A stretch of 64,000 nucleotides of DNA from positions 3,806,001-3,870,000 of the forward strand of contig NZ_CP092333.1 of assembly GCF_018595675.2 (NCBI RefSeq), given 5' to 3'. The notes under the pieces are model-generated. The model made no database searches, had not been told where the DNA came from, and worked only from the letters and a program-made list of their open reading frames with translations. Shown one piece after another: positions 40,254 to 48,859 of the stretch (within the stretch, counting starts at the first letter, position 1; each line of letters starts with the position of its first letter). This stretch comes from Flavihumibacter fluvii. Lineage in GTDB: Bacteria; Bacteroidota; Bacteroidia; Chitinophagales; Chitinophagaceae. The translations under genes and the position numbers were made by a program.

Positions 40254-43025
40254 ATGAAAACATGTGTTGCGCTCCTGCTCCTGTTCTGCACCGGCCTGTG
40301 CTACGGAGGGCCGGGAAGTATTGCCGGTACTGCAAAGGTAACCGCATCCTCTGAAGCTGCAGGGAAAGGCAGTGCAGCGAATGTGATAGATGGTATTATC
40401 AGGACGGATGGTATGGGTGAATGGGTGTCTGCCAGCTCGGTTACCTTCTGGGGTTATATCAATTATCCATGGATACAACTGGATTGGGAAAAGCCGCAGG
40501 CCATCAACAAGATTATCCTGTACGACCGGGTTACTGAAGCTGCGCATAATGCCGGCGGCAACCTGGTCTTCAGTAATGGTACACGGATTCCTGTTGTTGA
40601 AATTCCTAATAATGGCGCACCTAAAGTGGTTACATTTCCAGAACAAATTGTTTCCTGGGTAAGGTTTGAAACGACTGATGCCAATGGCCCGGAAATCGGT
40701 TTATCAGAAATTGAAATCTTTCCTTCTCCAGCCCAGGTCACCGATCCTGTTTCATGGGTCGATCCTTATATTGAATCGGCTCGTGGGCGTTATTTTTTCT
40801 TTGTCACGGGCAGCCAGCCCTTCGGTATGATCAGCGCTGCTCCGCTGACCCGTAATAAGAACCAATATGGTGGCGGGTATAATTATAATTCTACCGAGGT
40901 GCTGGGTTTTCCCCAGGTGCATTGCTGGATGCTGTCCGGCATAACGCTGATGCCTACCACAGGTGCGCTTGATCCTAATAAAGGTGAACAGTCCTGGAAG
41001 TCTGGTTTTTCACATTCGGGTGAAATTGTTCAGCCTGGCTATCACAGGCTTTATCTCGATAAATATGATACCTGGGTGGAACAGACCGCCGGCGACCGGG
41101 TGAGTTTTTACCGGTTTACCTATACCAAAGAGGCACTCGCCAATATTTTGGTTAACCTCGGTGGATATGTTTCTACAGCGACCATGACGGATGCTAAAGT
41201 TGAAAAAATCAGTAATACCGCCATCGAAGGTTCCGTCAACACTACCGGTAGATTGTGGGGTGGCCCTGAGAATGTGCGCATTTATTTTGCCATTAGTTTT
41301 GATAAACCGTTTGAGCACCTGAATGGATGGGATGGCAAACAGGAATTGAAGGATGTAAAAACGGTTACCGGCAGCCCGGAAAAAACAGCGAAGAACAGTG
41401 GTTCAATGAGCTACTACGATGCGCCTACAACAGGGGTTTCCGCGCAATACCATGTTAAAGCGGGTGAGGCCATCCAAATGAAAGTGGCAGTTTCCTATAC
41501 CAGTGTTGAAAATGCAAGGCGTAACCTGGATTCTGAATCCCGGCACTGGAACTTCGACCAGCTTCGCAGTAAATCGCAGGATGAATGGAACGAGATGCTG
41601 GGCCGCATTGCGGTAAAGGGCGGGACTGCTAATCAAAAGACGAAATTGTATACAGACCTGTGGCATGTTTTATTGGGCAGGCATAAACTCGATGATGTCT
41701 CTGGCGATTACCCGGATAATACGGAAGGCGAAAGGCATGGAAGTTTTACGGCGAATAAATTCAAGATCCGGACTTTACCTAAAGATAATAACGGGAAGCC
41801 TGTATTTCACATGTACAATTCGGACGCATTCTGGTTAACACAATGGAACCTGAATATACTTTGGGGACTGGCCTGGCCGGAAGTGCTCGATGATTTTGCC
41901 GCCTCATTGGTTCAATACGCCGAGAACGGTAAACTGCTGCCCAGGGGCCCCTGCGGTGGCGGGTATTCTTACATCATGACTGGCTGTCCGGCTACCAACC
42001 TGATTACCTCCGCTTTCCAGAAAAATATCCTGACTAAGAAACCTGCCACTAAAGCTTACGAGGTCATGAAATTTAATCATGCGCCAGGCGGTATGATCGG
42101 TGACAAACAGGAAATTGAATTTTACATCAGGAACGGCTACTATCCTTCTAATGCGGGCATCACGCTCGAAATTGCTTTCCAGGATTGGGCCTTGGCGCAG
42201 ATGGCAAAGAAAATGGGATTGAAAAAAGATGCTGCTTATTTCACCCATCGCTCGGAAGGCTGGACCAGTCTTTTTGATCCCGGACAAAAACTGATCTTAC
42301 CTAAAACAAAAGAGGGCACCTGGTTGCACCAGGATCCTTTGAATGGCCATGGATGGGTGGAAGCGAATGCCTGGCAGGCGACCTGGTCGGTTTCCCAGGG
42401 TATAACAAAACTGGCAGACCTGATGGGTGGAAAGGATACACTGTGTAAAATGCTGAACTACGCTTTTGAACAGGCGCGGGACCAGGATTTTGTTTTTGGT
42501 TATGGTGCCGGTTACGTGAGTTATGCCAATCAGCCGGGCTGTTCTAATGCGCATGTGTTTAACTATGCCGGGCGCCCGGACCTTACTCAATATTGGGTAA
42601 GGCGGGTGAGTGAACAGGCATATGGGGCTGTCACTCCTGATAAAGGATATGGCGGGCATGATGAAGACCAGGGCCAGATGGGCGGTGTCAGTGCATTAAC
42701 GGCCATTGGATTGTTCAGTCTTACCGGAACCAGCTCTATTGACCCGGTGTATGATATTACCAGTCCTGTTTTTGATGAAGTGGTCATCAGGCTGAACAAT
42801 AATTATTATCCAGGAATAGAGTTTGTAATTAAAACCTATAATAACTCCCGGGAGAATTGTTATATACAGAAGGCAACATTGAACGGCAAAGAACATAACC
42901 AGTTTTACTTTTCCCATAGTGATTTTAGTAAGGGCGGATTGCTCGAACTATGGCTGGGTGCTCAGCCAAATGCATCATGGGGTAATTCTTTGCCTTTATC
43001 CACCCAGGGCCGCAACAGTAAATAA
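40254..43025 (+). CDS. GH92 alpha-mannosidase with N-terminal discoidin-like domain
   Basis: About 923 residues from MKTCVALLLLFCTGLCYGG (signal peptide); the frame extends upstream to 40,197 without conserved sequence. Residues 25-170 look like an F5/8 type C (CBM32-like) domain: VTASSEAAGKGSAANVIDG, YPWIQLDWEKPQAINKIILY, VRFETTDANGPEIGLSEIEI. The GH92 region follows: DPYIESARGRYFFFVTGSQP FGM, YNSDAFWLTQWNLNILWGLA, GGHDEDQGQMGGVSALTAIG. The added domain should bind sugar and direct the enzyme to its substrate. 60 bases after the first GH92 gene. Confidence 0.9.
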   Translation: MKTCVALLLLFCTGLCYGGPGSIAGTAKVTASSEAAGKGSAANVIDGIIRTDGMGEWVSASSVTFWGYINYPWIQLDWEKPQAINKIILYDRVTEAAHNAGGNLVFSNGTRIPVVEIPNNGAPKVVTFPEQIVSWVRFETTDANGPEIGLSEIEIFPSPAQVTDPVSWVDPYIESARGRYFFFVTGSQPFGMISAAPLTRNKNQYGGGYNYNSTEVLGFPQVHCWMLSGITLMPTTGALDPNKGEQSWKSGFSHSGEIVQPGYHRLYLDKYDTWVEQTAGDRVSFYRFTYTKEALANILVNLGGYVSTATMTDAKVEKISNTAIEGSVNTTGRLWGGPENVRIYFAISFDKPFEHLNGWDGKQELKDVKTVTGSPEKTAKNSGSMSYYDAPTTGVSAQYHVKAGEAIQMKVAVSYTSVENARRNLDSESRHWNFDQLRSKSQDEWNEMLGRIAVKGGTANQKTKLYTDLWHVLLGRHKLDDVSGDYPDNTEGERHGSFTANKFKIRTLPKDNNGKPVFHMYNSDAFWLTQWNLNILWGLAWPEVLDDFAASLVQYAENGKLLPRGPCGGGYSYIMTGCPATNLITSAFQKNILTKKPATKAYEVMKFNHAPGGMIGDKQEIEFYIRNGYYPSNAGITLEIAFQDWALAQMAKKMGLKKDAAYFTHRSEGWTSLFDPGQKLILPKTKEGTWLHQDPLNGHGWVEANAWQATWSVSQGITKLADLMGGKDTLCKMLNYAFEQARDQDFVFGYGAGYVSYANQPGCSNAHVFNYAGRPDLTQYWVRRVSEQAYGAVTPDKGYGGHDEDQGQMGGVSALTAIGLFSLTGTSSIDPVYDITSPVFDEVVIRLNNNYYPGIEFVIKTYNNSRENCYIQKATLNGKEHNQFYFSHSDFSKGGLLELWLGAQPNASWGNSLPLSTQGRNSK

Positions 43026-43045
43026 AAAGCCAATAAATATAAAAA

Positions 43046-44332
43046 ATGAAAAAGCGTGTATTTCTTCTCCTGTTCCTGTTTACTGCATTATTCGCTGGTG
43101 CGCAGAAAGCGCAGGACAACGGGGAGCTTGCTGAAAAAGTAAAGAACAATGAATACTTCTCGTATGTGAAAGCCAAAGCACTGGAAGTAATGAAGAAGGG
43201 CTTTAATGCCGGTGATGGTTACCGGGAAGTGTGGATTCGTGATTACAATACTTTTATTGAATTGGCAGCGCAGGTGTATTCAAAAGAAGAGCTGAAAGAG
43301 AACCTGCTGGTATTTTTCAGGATGCAGGGGGATGACGGGAATATTATTGATGGCTTCACACCCGCAGAAAAAATCGGGAAGGGCGAAACAGATTTTTCTT
43401 ATTCAAAACTGGAACCGCGCTATGCTGGCCATAAGAACACGGTTGAAACTGACCAGGAGACTTCGCTTGTCCAGTCAGTGTATAAATACATCCGCCTTAC
43501 GGGTGACAAATCGATCTTAAATGAAAAGGTGGGCGATAAGACGGTTAGCCAAAGGCTCGACTGGGCGATGGACTTTTTAATGAAGCACCGTTTTAACAAG
43601 CAGTACGGCCTGATCATTGGGGCTACTACAGCAGATTGGGGTGACGTACAGCCTGAGCATGGCTGGGGAGTGGATCTTGATAAAAATACACATCCTGCTA
43701 TCGACATTTATGACAATGCCATGCTGATCGTAGCGCTGGACAACCTGATGGAAATCGATCCTTCAGCAAAGCCGAAATGGTCCAAGGTGAAAACCGATCT
43801 ATCCAAAAACTGCATGAAGCATTTGTGGGATAAGAAGCAACAAAAATTTATTCCGCATATCTACCTGGCCGGATCACCTTTCCCCGCTGACTTTAATGAG
43901 AAAGAGATTTATTATTTTGGCGGAACTACTGTTGCTATCGAAGCAGGCTTGCTGAGCCCGGCTGAAGTGAAAGCTTCCCTCGAAGAGATGAAGAAAAGGG
44001 TGAAGCAGGCTGGTGCCCCTTCAATTGGATTAACGATTTACCCGCCATACCCCGATGGCTATTTTGCCAACAAGATCATGAACCCGGTGTACAGTTACCA
44101 GAACGGGGGCGACTGGACATGGTTTGGTGCCCGGATGATCCAGCAGTTGATCAGGTACGGTTTGGCTGCAGATGCTTACGAGCAGATACAGCCGATGGTT
44201 AAGCGCGTTAAGGATAATAATGGCTTTTTTGAATGGTACTCAGTGGATAACAAACCGCGGGGTTCAGGTACCTTCAAAGGTGAAGCTGGCGTGTTATTCA
44301 CGGCCATCATGATGCTGGAAAATTTGAAATAA
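43046..44332 (+). CDS. Six-hairpin glycosidase (GH125- or MGH1/GH63-like)
   Basis: 428 residues with a signal peptide (VFLLLFLFTALFAGAQ). An all-helical barrel protein: GYREVWIRDYNTFIEL near the start has the W-x-R-D pattern used by (alpha/alpha)6 inverting glycosidases; GATTADWGDVQPEHGWG, DIYDNAMLIVALDNLMEI and YSYQNGGDWTWFGARM follow. Relatives include GH125 exo-alpha-1,6-mannosidases and mannosylglycerate-hydrolase/GH63-like enzymes. I cannot decide between them, but an alpha-mannosidase acting on linkages GH92 does not cut would suit the locus. 20 bases after the second GH92 gene, so same operon. Confidence 0.75.
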   Translation: MKKRVFLLLFLFTALFAGAQKAQDNGELAEKVKNNEYFSYVKAKALEVMKKGFNAGDGYREVWIRDYNTFIELAAQVYSKEELKENLLVFFRMQGDDGNIIDGFTPAEKIGKGETDFSYSKLEPRYAGHKNTVETDQETSLVQSVYKYIRLTGDKSILNEKVGDKTVSQRLDWAMDFLMKHRFNKQYGLIIGATTADWGDVQPEHGWGVDLDKNTHPAIDIYDNAMLIVALDNLMEIDPSAKPKWSKVKTDLSKNCMKHLWDKKQQKFIPHIYLAGSPFPADFNEKEIYYFGGTTVAIEAGLLSPAEVKASLEEMKKRVKQAGAPSIGLTIYPPYPDGYFANKIMNPVYSYQNGGDWTWFGARMIQQLIRYGLAADAYEQIQPMVKRVKDNNGFFEWYSVDNKPRGSGTFKGEAGVLFTAIMMLENLK

Positions 44333-44362
44333 TATTGCGCAAAGCCTGGTAAATATTCGGAT

Positions 44363-47300
44363 ATGAAAAAGTTCATGCTACCTGTTCTATGTTTGTTTTT
44401 CCTGGATGGTTATGCACAGCATTCCATTTGGAAAATTGGCAGTGCCGACAAATCCTCCCGGGAATTTGCACTGGCCCCCGATAAATTCAGGAAATTCCTG
44501 GAACATGATTTTGGGTATGAAGACAAATATTTCCTGGTTGGCTATTCCAGCGAAAAGAACGACTTTCCTTATGTACTTCCCGGCCCGGCAGATACATGGG
44601 GCGGTACATGGCCCACTTCAGGATGGCGGACGAACCAGGTAAACATCTTATTTGGCGTGCAGGACCAGGTGGCAAAAGGGGAATATAAACTGGTCATAAG
44701 GCTTGCAGATTTCGCGAAAAAATTCCTGCCACTTATCAAAATAAGTATCAACCAGTATGATAAAGTCATCCAGCTTGCAGCGCCTGGCTATGATGTAAAA
44801 AAACAGCCGTCCCCAAAACTGAATGAACCGTTTATCGATACAGCCGCTATTACCGGGAATTATTCTTCAGCAACCCCGGCGTCATTTGAAATTCCACTCA
44901 GTGCAGCGGATATAAAGAAGGGTGGAAATAATATTTCGATTACAGTATTACAGGGATCCTGGATCATGTTTGACCAGGTGGAACTGGTTGGTCCGGATTG
45001 TGCATTGTCAAAACCGGCGAAAGCTTTTGTTCGCAAGGTGGAACCTGCCGGCTATATGCTGGAATCAAATGGAAAATCCATTCAGCCGCTCCTGGTAAAT
45101 GTTGAACAGCTTACCGGGCAATCCAGCCTGAGTGTTGAATTGGACGGTAAGCCCGTATTTAACGAAATGCTTGAACAGGGTAATTATGAATTTGAAGTGC
45201 CTATGCCGGCCGTTTCTTCACCAACAACTAGCAGGTATAGGGTGCTTGCCGATCGCACCGTAATTGAATCAGGCACGGTAAAGCGTACAAAGCAAAAGAA
45301 ACAGACGCCCGCTGATTATGTGGATACGCGTATGGGCACCGGACACTCGCGCTGGATGATTGCTCCCGGCCCATGGATGCCTTTCAGCATGGTTAAGCTT
45401 AGTCCCGATAACCAAAATTCTGGCTGGCAGGCGGGGTATGAACCTGCTTATGAAACAGTCGGCACCTTCAGCCATATTCATGAATGGACATTGGGTGGAT
45501 TAGGCACTTTTCCTACAAACGGGCGATTGAAGACCAGGATTGGCGATCAGTTAAAACCCGGATCGGGCTACAGGTCGGCAATAGATAAAAGGACAGAAGA
45601 AGCACCAATTGGATACTATAAGGTGCTCTTAAAAGATTATAACATCAAAGCGGAACTTACTGCCACTACCCATTGTGGTTTTCAAAAATATACCTTTCCA
45701 AAAAATGGCGACAGTTCCCGGATCCTTGTCGACCTGCATGTTCCATCTGAATATGATTACATGCTGAAAGAAGTTTCAGTCCGGCAGGTCGGCAAATACA
45801 GGATAGAGGGATTTTCCCACCAGTTCTGTCCAAGGGTTTGGAGCAATGACGCCGACCAGGATTATACGATCCATTTTATCATTGAATTCGACCAACCCAT
45901 TAAACGGATGGGAACATGGCGGAATGATGATATCAGGTATGAGCAAACCATTGCGGCGAAAGATATTAAGGATGCCGGATTGTTCCTGGAGTTTGATACG
46001 AAGGCTAATCCTGTTGTCCAGGCTCGTTCCGGGATTTCTTTGGTTAGTCTTGATAATGCCCGCGAGAACCTGGAGACCGAGGTGATCCGGCCTTTCGGGT
46101 GGAATTTTGATGCAGTCAGGAATAACCAGGTGAAGGTTTGGAACGAATTATTCGATCGTGTGAAAGTTACCACGACAAACAGGCTGGATAAGATCCGCTT
46201 CTATAATTCGATGTATCGTTCGGTTTGCAGCAGGAACACCTGGAGCGATGTTAATGGAGAATGGAAGGGAACGGATGGCGCTATCCATAAGCTGAAAGGA
46301 AAAGATGAAGCTGCATTGGGCTGTGATGCCTTCTGGAACACGTTTTGGAACCTGAACCAATTCTGGAACCTGGTCACCCCGGAATGGAGCAGCAAATGGG
46401 TAAAATCCCAGCTGGCGATGTATGATGCTTATGGCTGGCTGGCCAAAGGGCCCGCCGGTATGAACTATGTCCCGGTTATGGTTGCTGAGCACGAAATTCC
46501 CATGATGGTGAGTGCCTACCAGATGGGAATCAGGGATTTCGATGCGGCAAAAGTGTTGGGCGCCTCAGTTAAGATGCAAACCACCCCGGCGCAAAAAGTT
46601 TTTTCCGGATTTGCCGGCAACAGGGACCTTACAGAATATTTGAAACATAAGTATGTTCCTTCTGACAAGGGACGATTCTCTAACACCATGGAGTATTCGT
46701 ATGACGACTGGTGCGTGGGTCAGCTGGCAAAATCCCTGGGCGATACAGCGGTGTATAATACCTATAACGACAGGGGGTATTGGTGGAAGAATGCGATTGA
46801 TAAGAATGGCTATTGCCATATGAAGAAGAGCAATGGTGAATGGACAGAAAATTTCGATCCTTTCCGCAGCGGGGCCAATGAAGAGTATGTTGAAGGTAAC
46901 GCATGGCAACTCACCTTTTTTGTGCCGCAGGATGTTCCCGAATTGGAAAAGATCATTGGCAAGGAAGAGTTTACCAAAAGGCTTGACTGGGGTTTCAGGC
47001 AGAGTGAACCCTGGAGATACAACGGTATGAATGACCAGTATTGGGATTACCCGGTTGTCCAGGGTAACCAGCAATCGATGCATTTTGCTTTTCTCTTTAA
47101 CTGGGCCGGCAAGCCCTGGTTAACCCAGAAATGGAGCCGTTCCATTATTGATCGTTATTATGGCAACGGAATTTCGAATGCTTACCTGGGTGACGAAGAC
47201 CAGGGGCAGATGAGCGCATGGTTTGTGATGGCTTCTATTGGATTGTTCCAGACAGATGGCGGATGCAAGTCAACGCCCGTGTATGAAATAGGCAGCCCCC

Positions 47301-47524
47301 TCTACCAAAAGATTGAAATAGACCTGGGTAAAAAATACGGCCGTGGTGAGAAGTTCACCATATCTGCGCTTAATGCAAGCAGGCTGAATAAATACGTACA
47401 AAGTGCTACACTGAACGGGAAAAAGCTGGATTCCTTCTTTTTCCCGGCCAGTGAACTCCTCAGGGGCGGTGAATTGGTCCTCGAAATGGGCCCTTCACCT
47501 AATGATCAATGGGGGATCCGCTAA
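44363..47524 (+). CDS. GH92 alpha-mannosidase with N-terminal lyase-type beta-sandwich domain
   Basis: 1,053 residues with a signal peptide. Residues 20-225 resemble the carbohydrate-binding beta sandwich of family-4 rhamnogalacturonan lyases (IWKIGSADKSSREFALAPDK, TWPTSGWRTNQVNILFGVQD, GSWIMFDQVELVGP). After a linker comes GH92: VDTRMGTGHSRWMIAPGPWM PFSM, LGCDAFWNTFWNLNQFWNLV, LGDEDQGQMSAWFVMASIGL. This domain pairing is much rarer than plain GH92 and probably targets a different part of the glycan. Last gene of the operon; its stop is 4 bases from the end of the convergent haloperoxidase gene. Confidence 0.9.
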   Translation: MKKFMLPVLCLFFLDGYAQHSIWKIGSADKSSREFALAPDKFRKFLEHDFGYEDKYFLVGYSSEKNDFPYVLPGPADTWGGTWPTSGWRTNQVNILFGVQDQVAKGEYKLVIRLADFAKKFLPLIKISINQYDKVIQLAAPGYDVKKQPSPKLNEPFIDTAAITGNYSSATPASFEIPLSAADIKKGGNNISITVLQGSWIMFDQVELVGPDCALSKPAKAFVRKVEPAGYMLESNGKSIQPLLVNVEQLTGQSSLSVELDGKPVFNEMLEQGNYEFEVPMPAVSSPTTSRYRVLADRTVIESGTVKRTKQKKQTPADYVDTRMGTGHSRWMIAPGPWMPFSMVKLSPDNQNSGWQAGYEPAYETVGTFSHIHEWTLGGLGTFPTNGRLKTRIGDQLKPGSGYRSAIDKRTEEAPIGYYKVLLKDYNIKAELTATTHCGFQKYTFPKNGDSSRILVDLHVPSEYDYMLKEVSVRQVGKYRIEGFSHQFCPRVWSNDADQDYTIHFIIEFDQPIKRMGTWRNDDIRYEQTIAAKDIKDAGLFLEFDTKANPVVQARSGISLVSLDNARENLETEVIRPFGWNFDAVRNNQVKVWNELFDRVKVTTTNRLDKIRFYNSMYRSVCSRNTWSDVNGEWKGTDGAIHKLKGKDEAALGCDAFWNTFWNLNQFWNLVTPEWSSKWVKSQLAMYDAYGWLAKGPAGMNYVPVMVAEHEIPMMVSAYQMGIRDFDAAKVLGASVKMQTTPAQKVFSGFAGNRDLTEYLKHKYVPSDKGRFSNTMEYSYDDWCVGQLAKSLGDTAVYNTYNDRGYWWKNAIDKNGYCHMKKSNGEWTENFDPFRSGANEEYVEGNAWQLTFFVPQDVPELEKIIGKEEFTKRLDWGFRQSEPWRYNGMNDQYWDYPVVQGNQQSMHFAFLFNWAGKPWLTQKWSRSIIDRYYGNGISNAYLGDEDQGQMSAWFVMASIGLFQTDGGCKSTPVYEIGSPLYQKIEIDLGKKYGRGEKFTISALNASRLNKYVQSATLNGKKLDSFFFPASELLRGGELVLEMGPSPNDQWGIR

Positions 47525-47528
47525 GGGG

Positions 47529-48857
47529 TTATTCCTGCTGTAAGAGTCTTTCTATGATCAGCTGGCCAACCTTTTTTCCCTGTTCCGCGCCGGCTTCAAT
47601 TCCCGTGCGGTAATGAATCCCGCCATATACCCGGCTGATGGATGCTTCTGCTGCTGCTGCCTGGAAGGAACTAAATTTTCGCTCCATGCCGATATACCGG
47701 AGATCACTCGTATCCTGGAAGGAAAAATTATTGCCATACAATTGCGCCAGCACGGTGGCGGCAGAGGCGGTAATTGCACTGTGCCCGCTGGTATATTCCG
47801 GAAAGGGGGGTGTCTGTAAGAACGGGACGAAGTTTTTGTCGATATTTTCGTTAATATAAGTTACCGGTCGTATCACATTGCTCCTGTATTTTTCATCCCA
47901 GCAGGCAATAAATGCATCATACAAAGCGATTGCTGTCAATGCATAGCTTTTTGCTACCTGTACTGCATCAGCCTTTGATTGTTTTGCAGCAATGCCTGTG
48001 ATGCCCATCCAATGACCTCCCGGGGTTATTTTTTTTGTACCGAACATCAGGTGGCCCGAGTGCTCAATTACAAATGGATTGTCATCCCAGTACCGTGCAA
48101 TTGTCCTTTGCTCTTCGGTCATGGTTTTATGTATATCATATACCTCCCTTGCATTTTTATAAAAGGCGCTGGTGGTATCTGTACTGAACGCTGGCGGGCG
48201 GGGTGGCATGAATTGGGAAGCTGAATCCAGGACCATTGTTTTCATGGTGTTCCAGCACCACTCAACGCCATCGAGGTAATCGGGTGGCGTTGGCCTCCAT
48301 TGGCCAGGTTGGGTGCTGCCCAGGTATTTTTGTTTTCCTCTCGACAGGATATATCCATCGTTATGCGCTCTTGCGAGGATGACGCGGGCAATGGTGTCGC
48401 CAAATGCTACGGATCGCGCATACGTGGAATCGTCTAATTTTTCCTTAAACAGGGTATACACATAGTCTTCATGGGCTTTCAGGGAATCAACTGCGAATAC
48501 CTTAACGTTACGGGTAACCGTAAAGAATGCTTTTGTTGCTGCCAGTGTATAGTCATATGACTTGCCTTTCTCCGGTTCCGGTAGTTTTCCAAATCCATGC
48601 AGTTTTCCGGCAATGGATGGCGCTCCTGCTTTTTGGAACCGGATGGCCTCATAGGATGCTAATGAAGTGTATGCATATAGCCGCGCGGCCACAGGTGGCG
48701 TAAATACATCATAAATGATCACCTCGGTTAGCAGGAACTGGTTTTGGTGCAGGATCTCTGCATCAGGCACCACAATGGCAGGCTTCCTGTTATTACAGCT
48801 GATGAAGAGCTGGACTACACCGGCCAGCATAAAAGTTTTTATCAGTTGAACTGTCAT
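47529..48857 (-). CDS. PAP2 / vanadium-haloperoxidase family lipoprotein
   Basis: 442 residues. Lipoprotein signal (MLAGVVQLFISCNN). PAP2 active-site blocks lie near the C-terminus: PPFPEYTSGHSAITASAA (S-G-H) and SRVYGGIHYRTGIEAG (R-x5-H-x-R-x3-E). An upstream Lys/Arg block is expected around KYRSNVIRPVTYI. The family contains vanadium-dependent haloperoxidases and acid phosphatases; either dephosphorylation of phosphoglycans or an unknown oxidation is possible. It starts 2 bases after the stop of the giant VCBS gene, so both are one transcript. Similar pairs often travel together in Bacteroidota SusCD loci. Confidence 0.85.
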   Translation of the reverse strand: MTVQLIKTFMLAGVVQLFISCNNRKPAIVVPDAEILHQNQFLLTEVIIYDVFTPPVAARLYAYTSLASYEAIRFQKAGAPSIAGKLHGFGKLPEPEKGKSYDYTLAATKAFFTVTRNVKVFAVDSLKAHEDYVYTLFKEKLDDSTYARSVAFGDTIARVILARAHNDGYILSRGKQKYLGSTQPGQWRPTPPDYLDGVEWCWNTMKTMVLDSASQFMPPRPPAFSTDTTSAFYKNAREVYDIHKTMTEEQRTIARYWDDNPFVIEHSGHLMFGTKKITPGGHWMGITGIAAKQSKADAVQVAKSYALTAIALYDAFIACWDEKYRSNVIRPVTYINENIDKNFVPFLQTPPFPEYTSGHSAITASAATVLAQLYGNNFSFQDTSDLRYIGMERKFSSFQAAAAEASISRVYGGIHYRTGIEAGAEQGKKVGQLIIERLLQQE

Positions 48858-48859
48858 CC

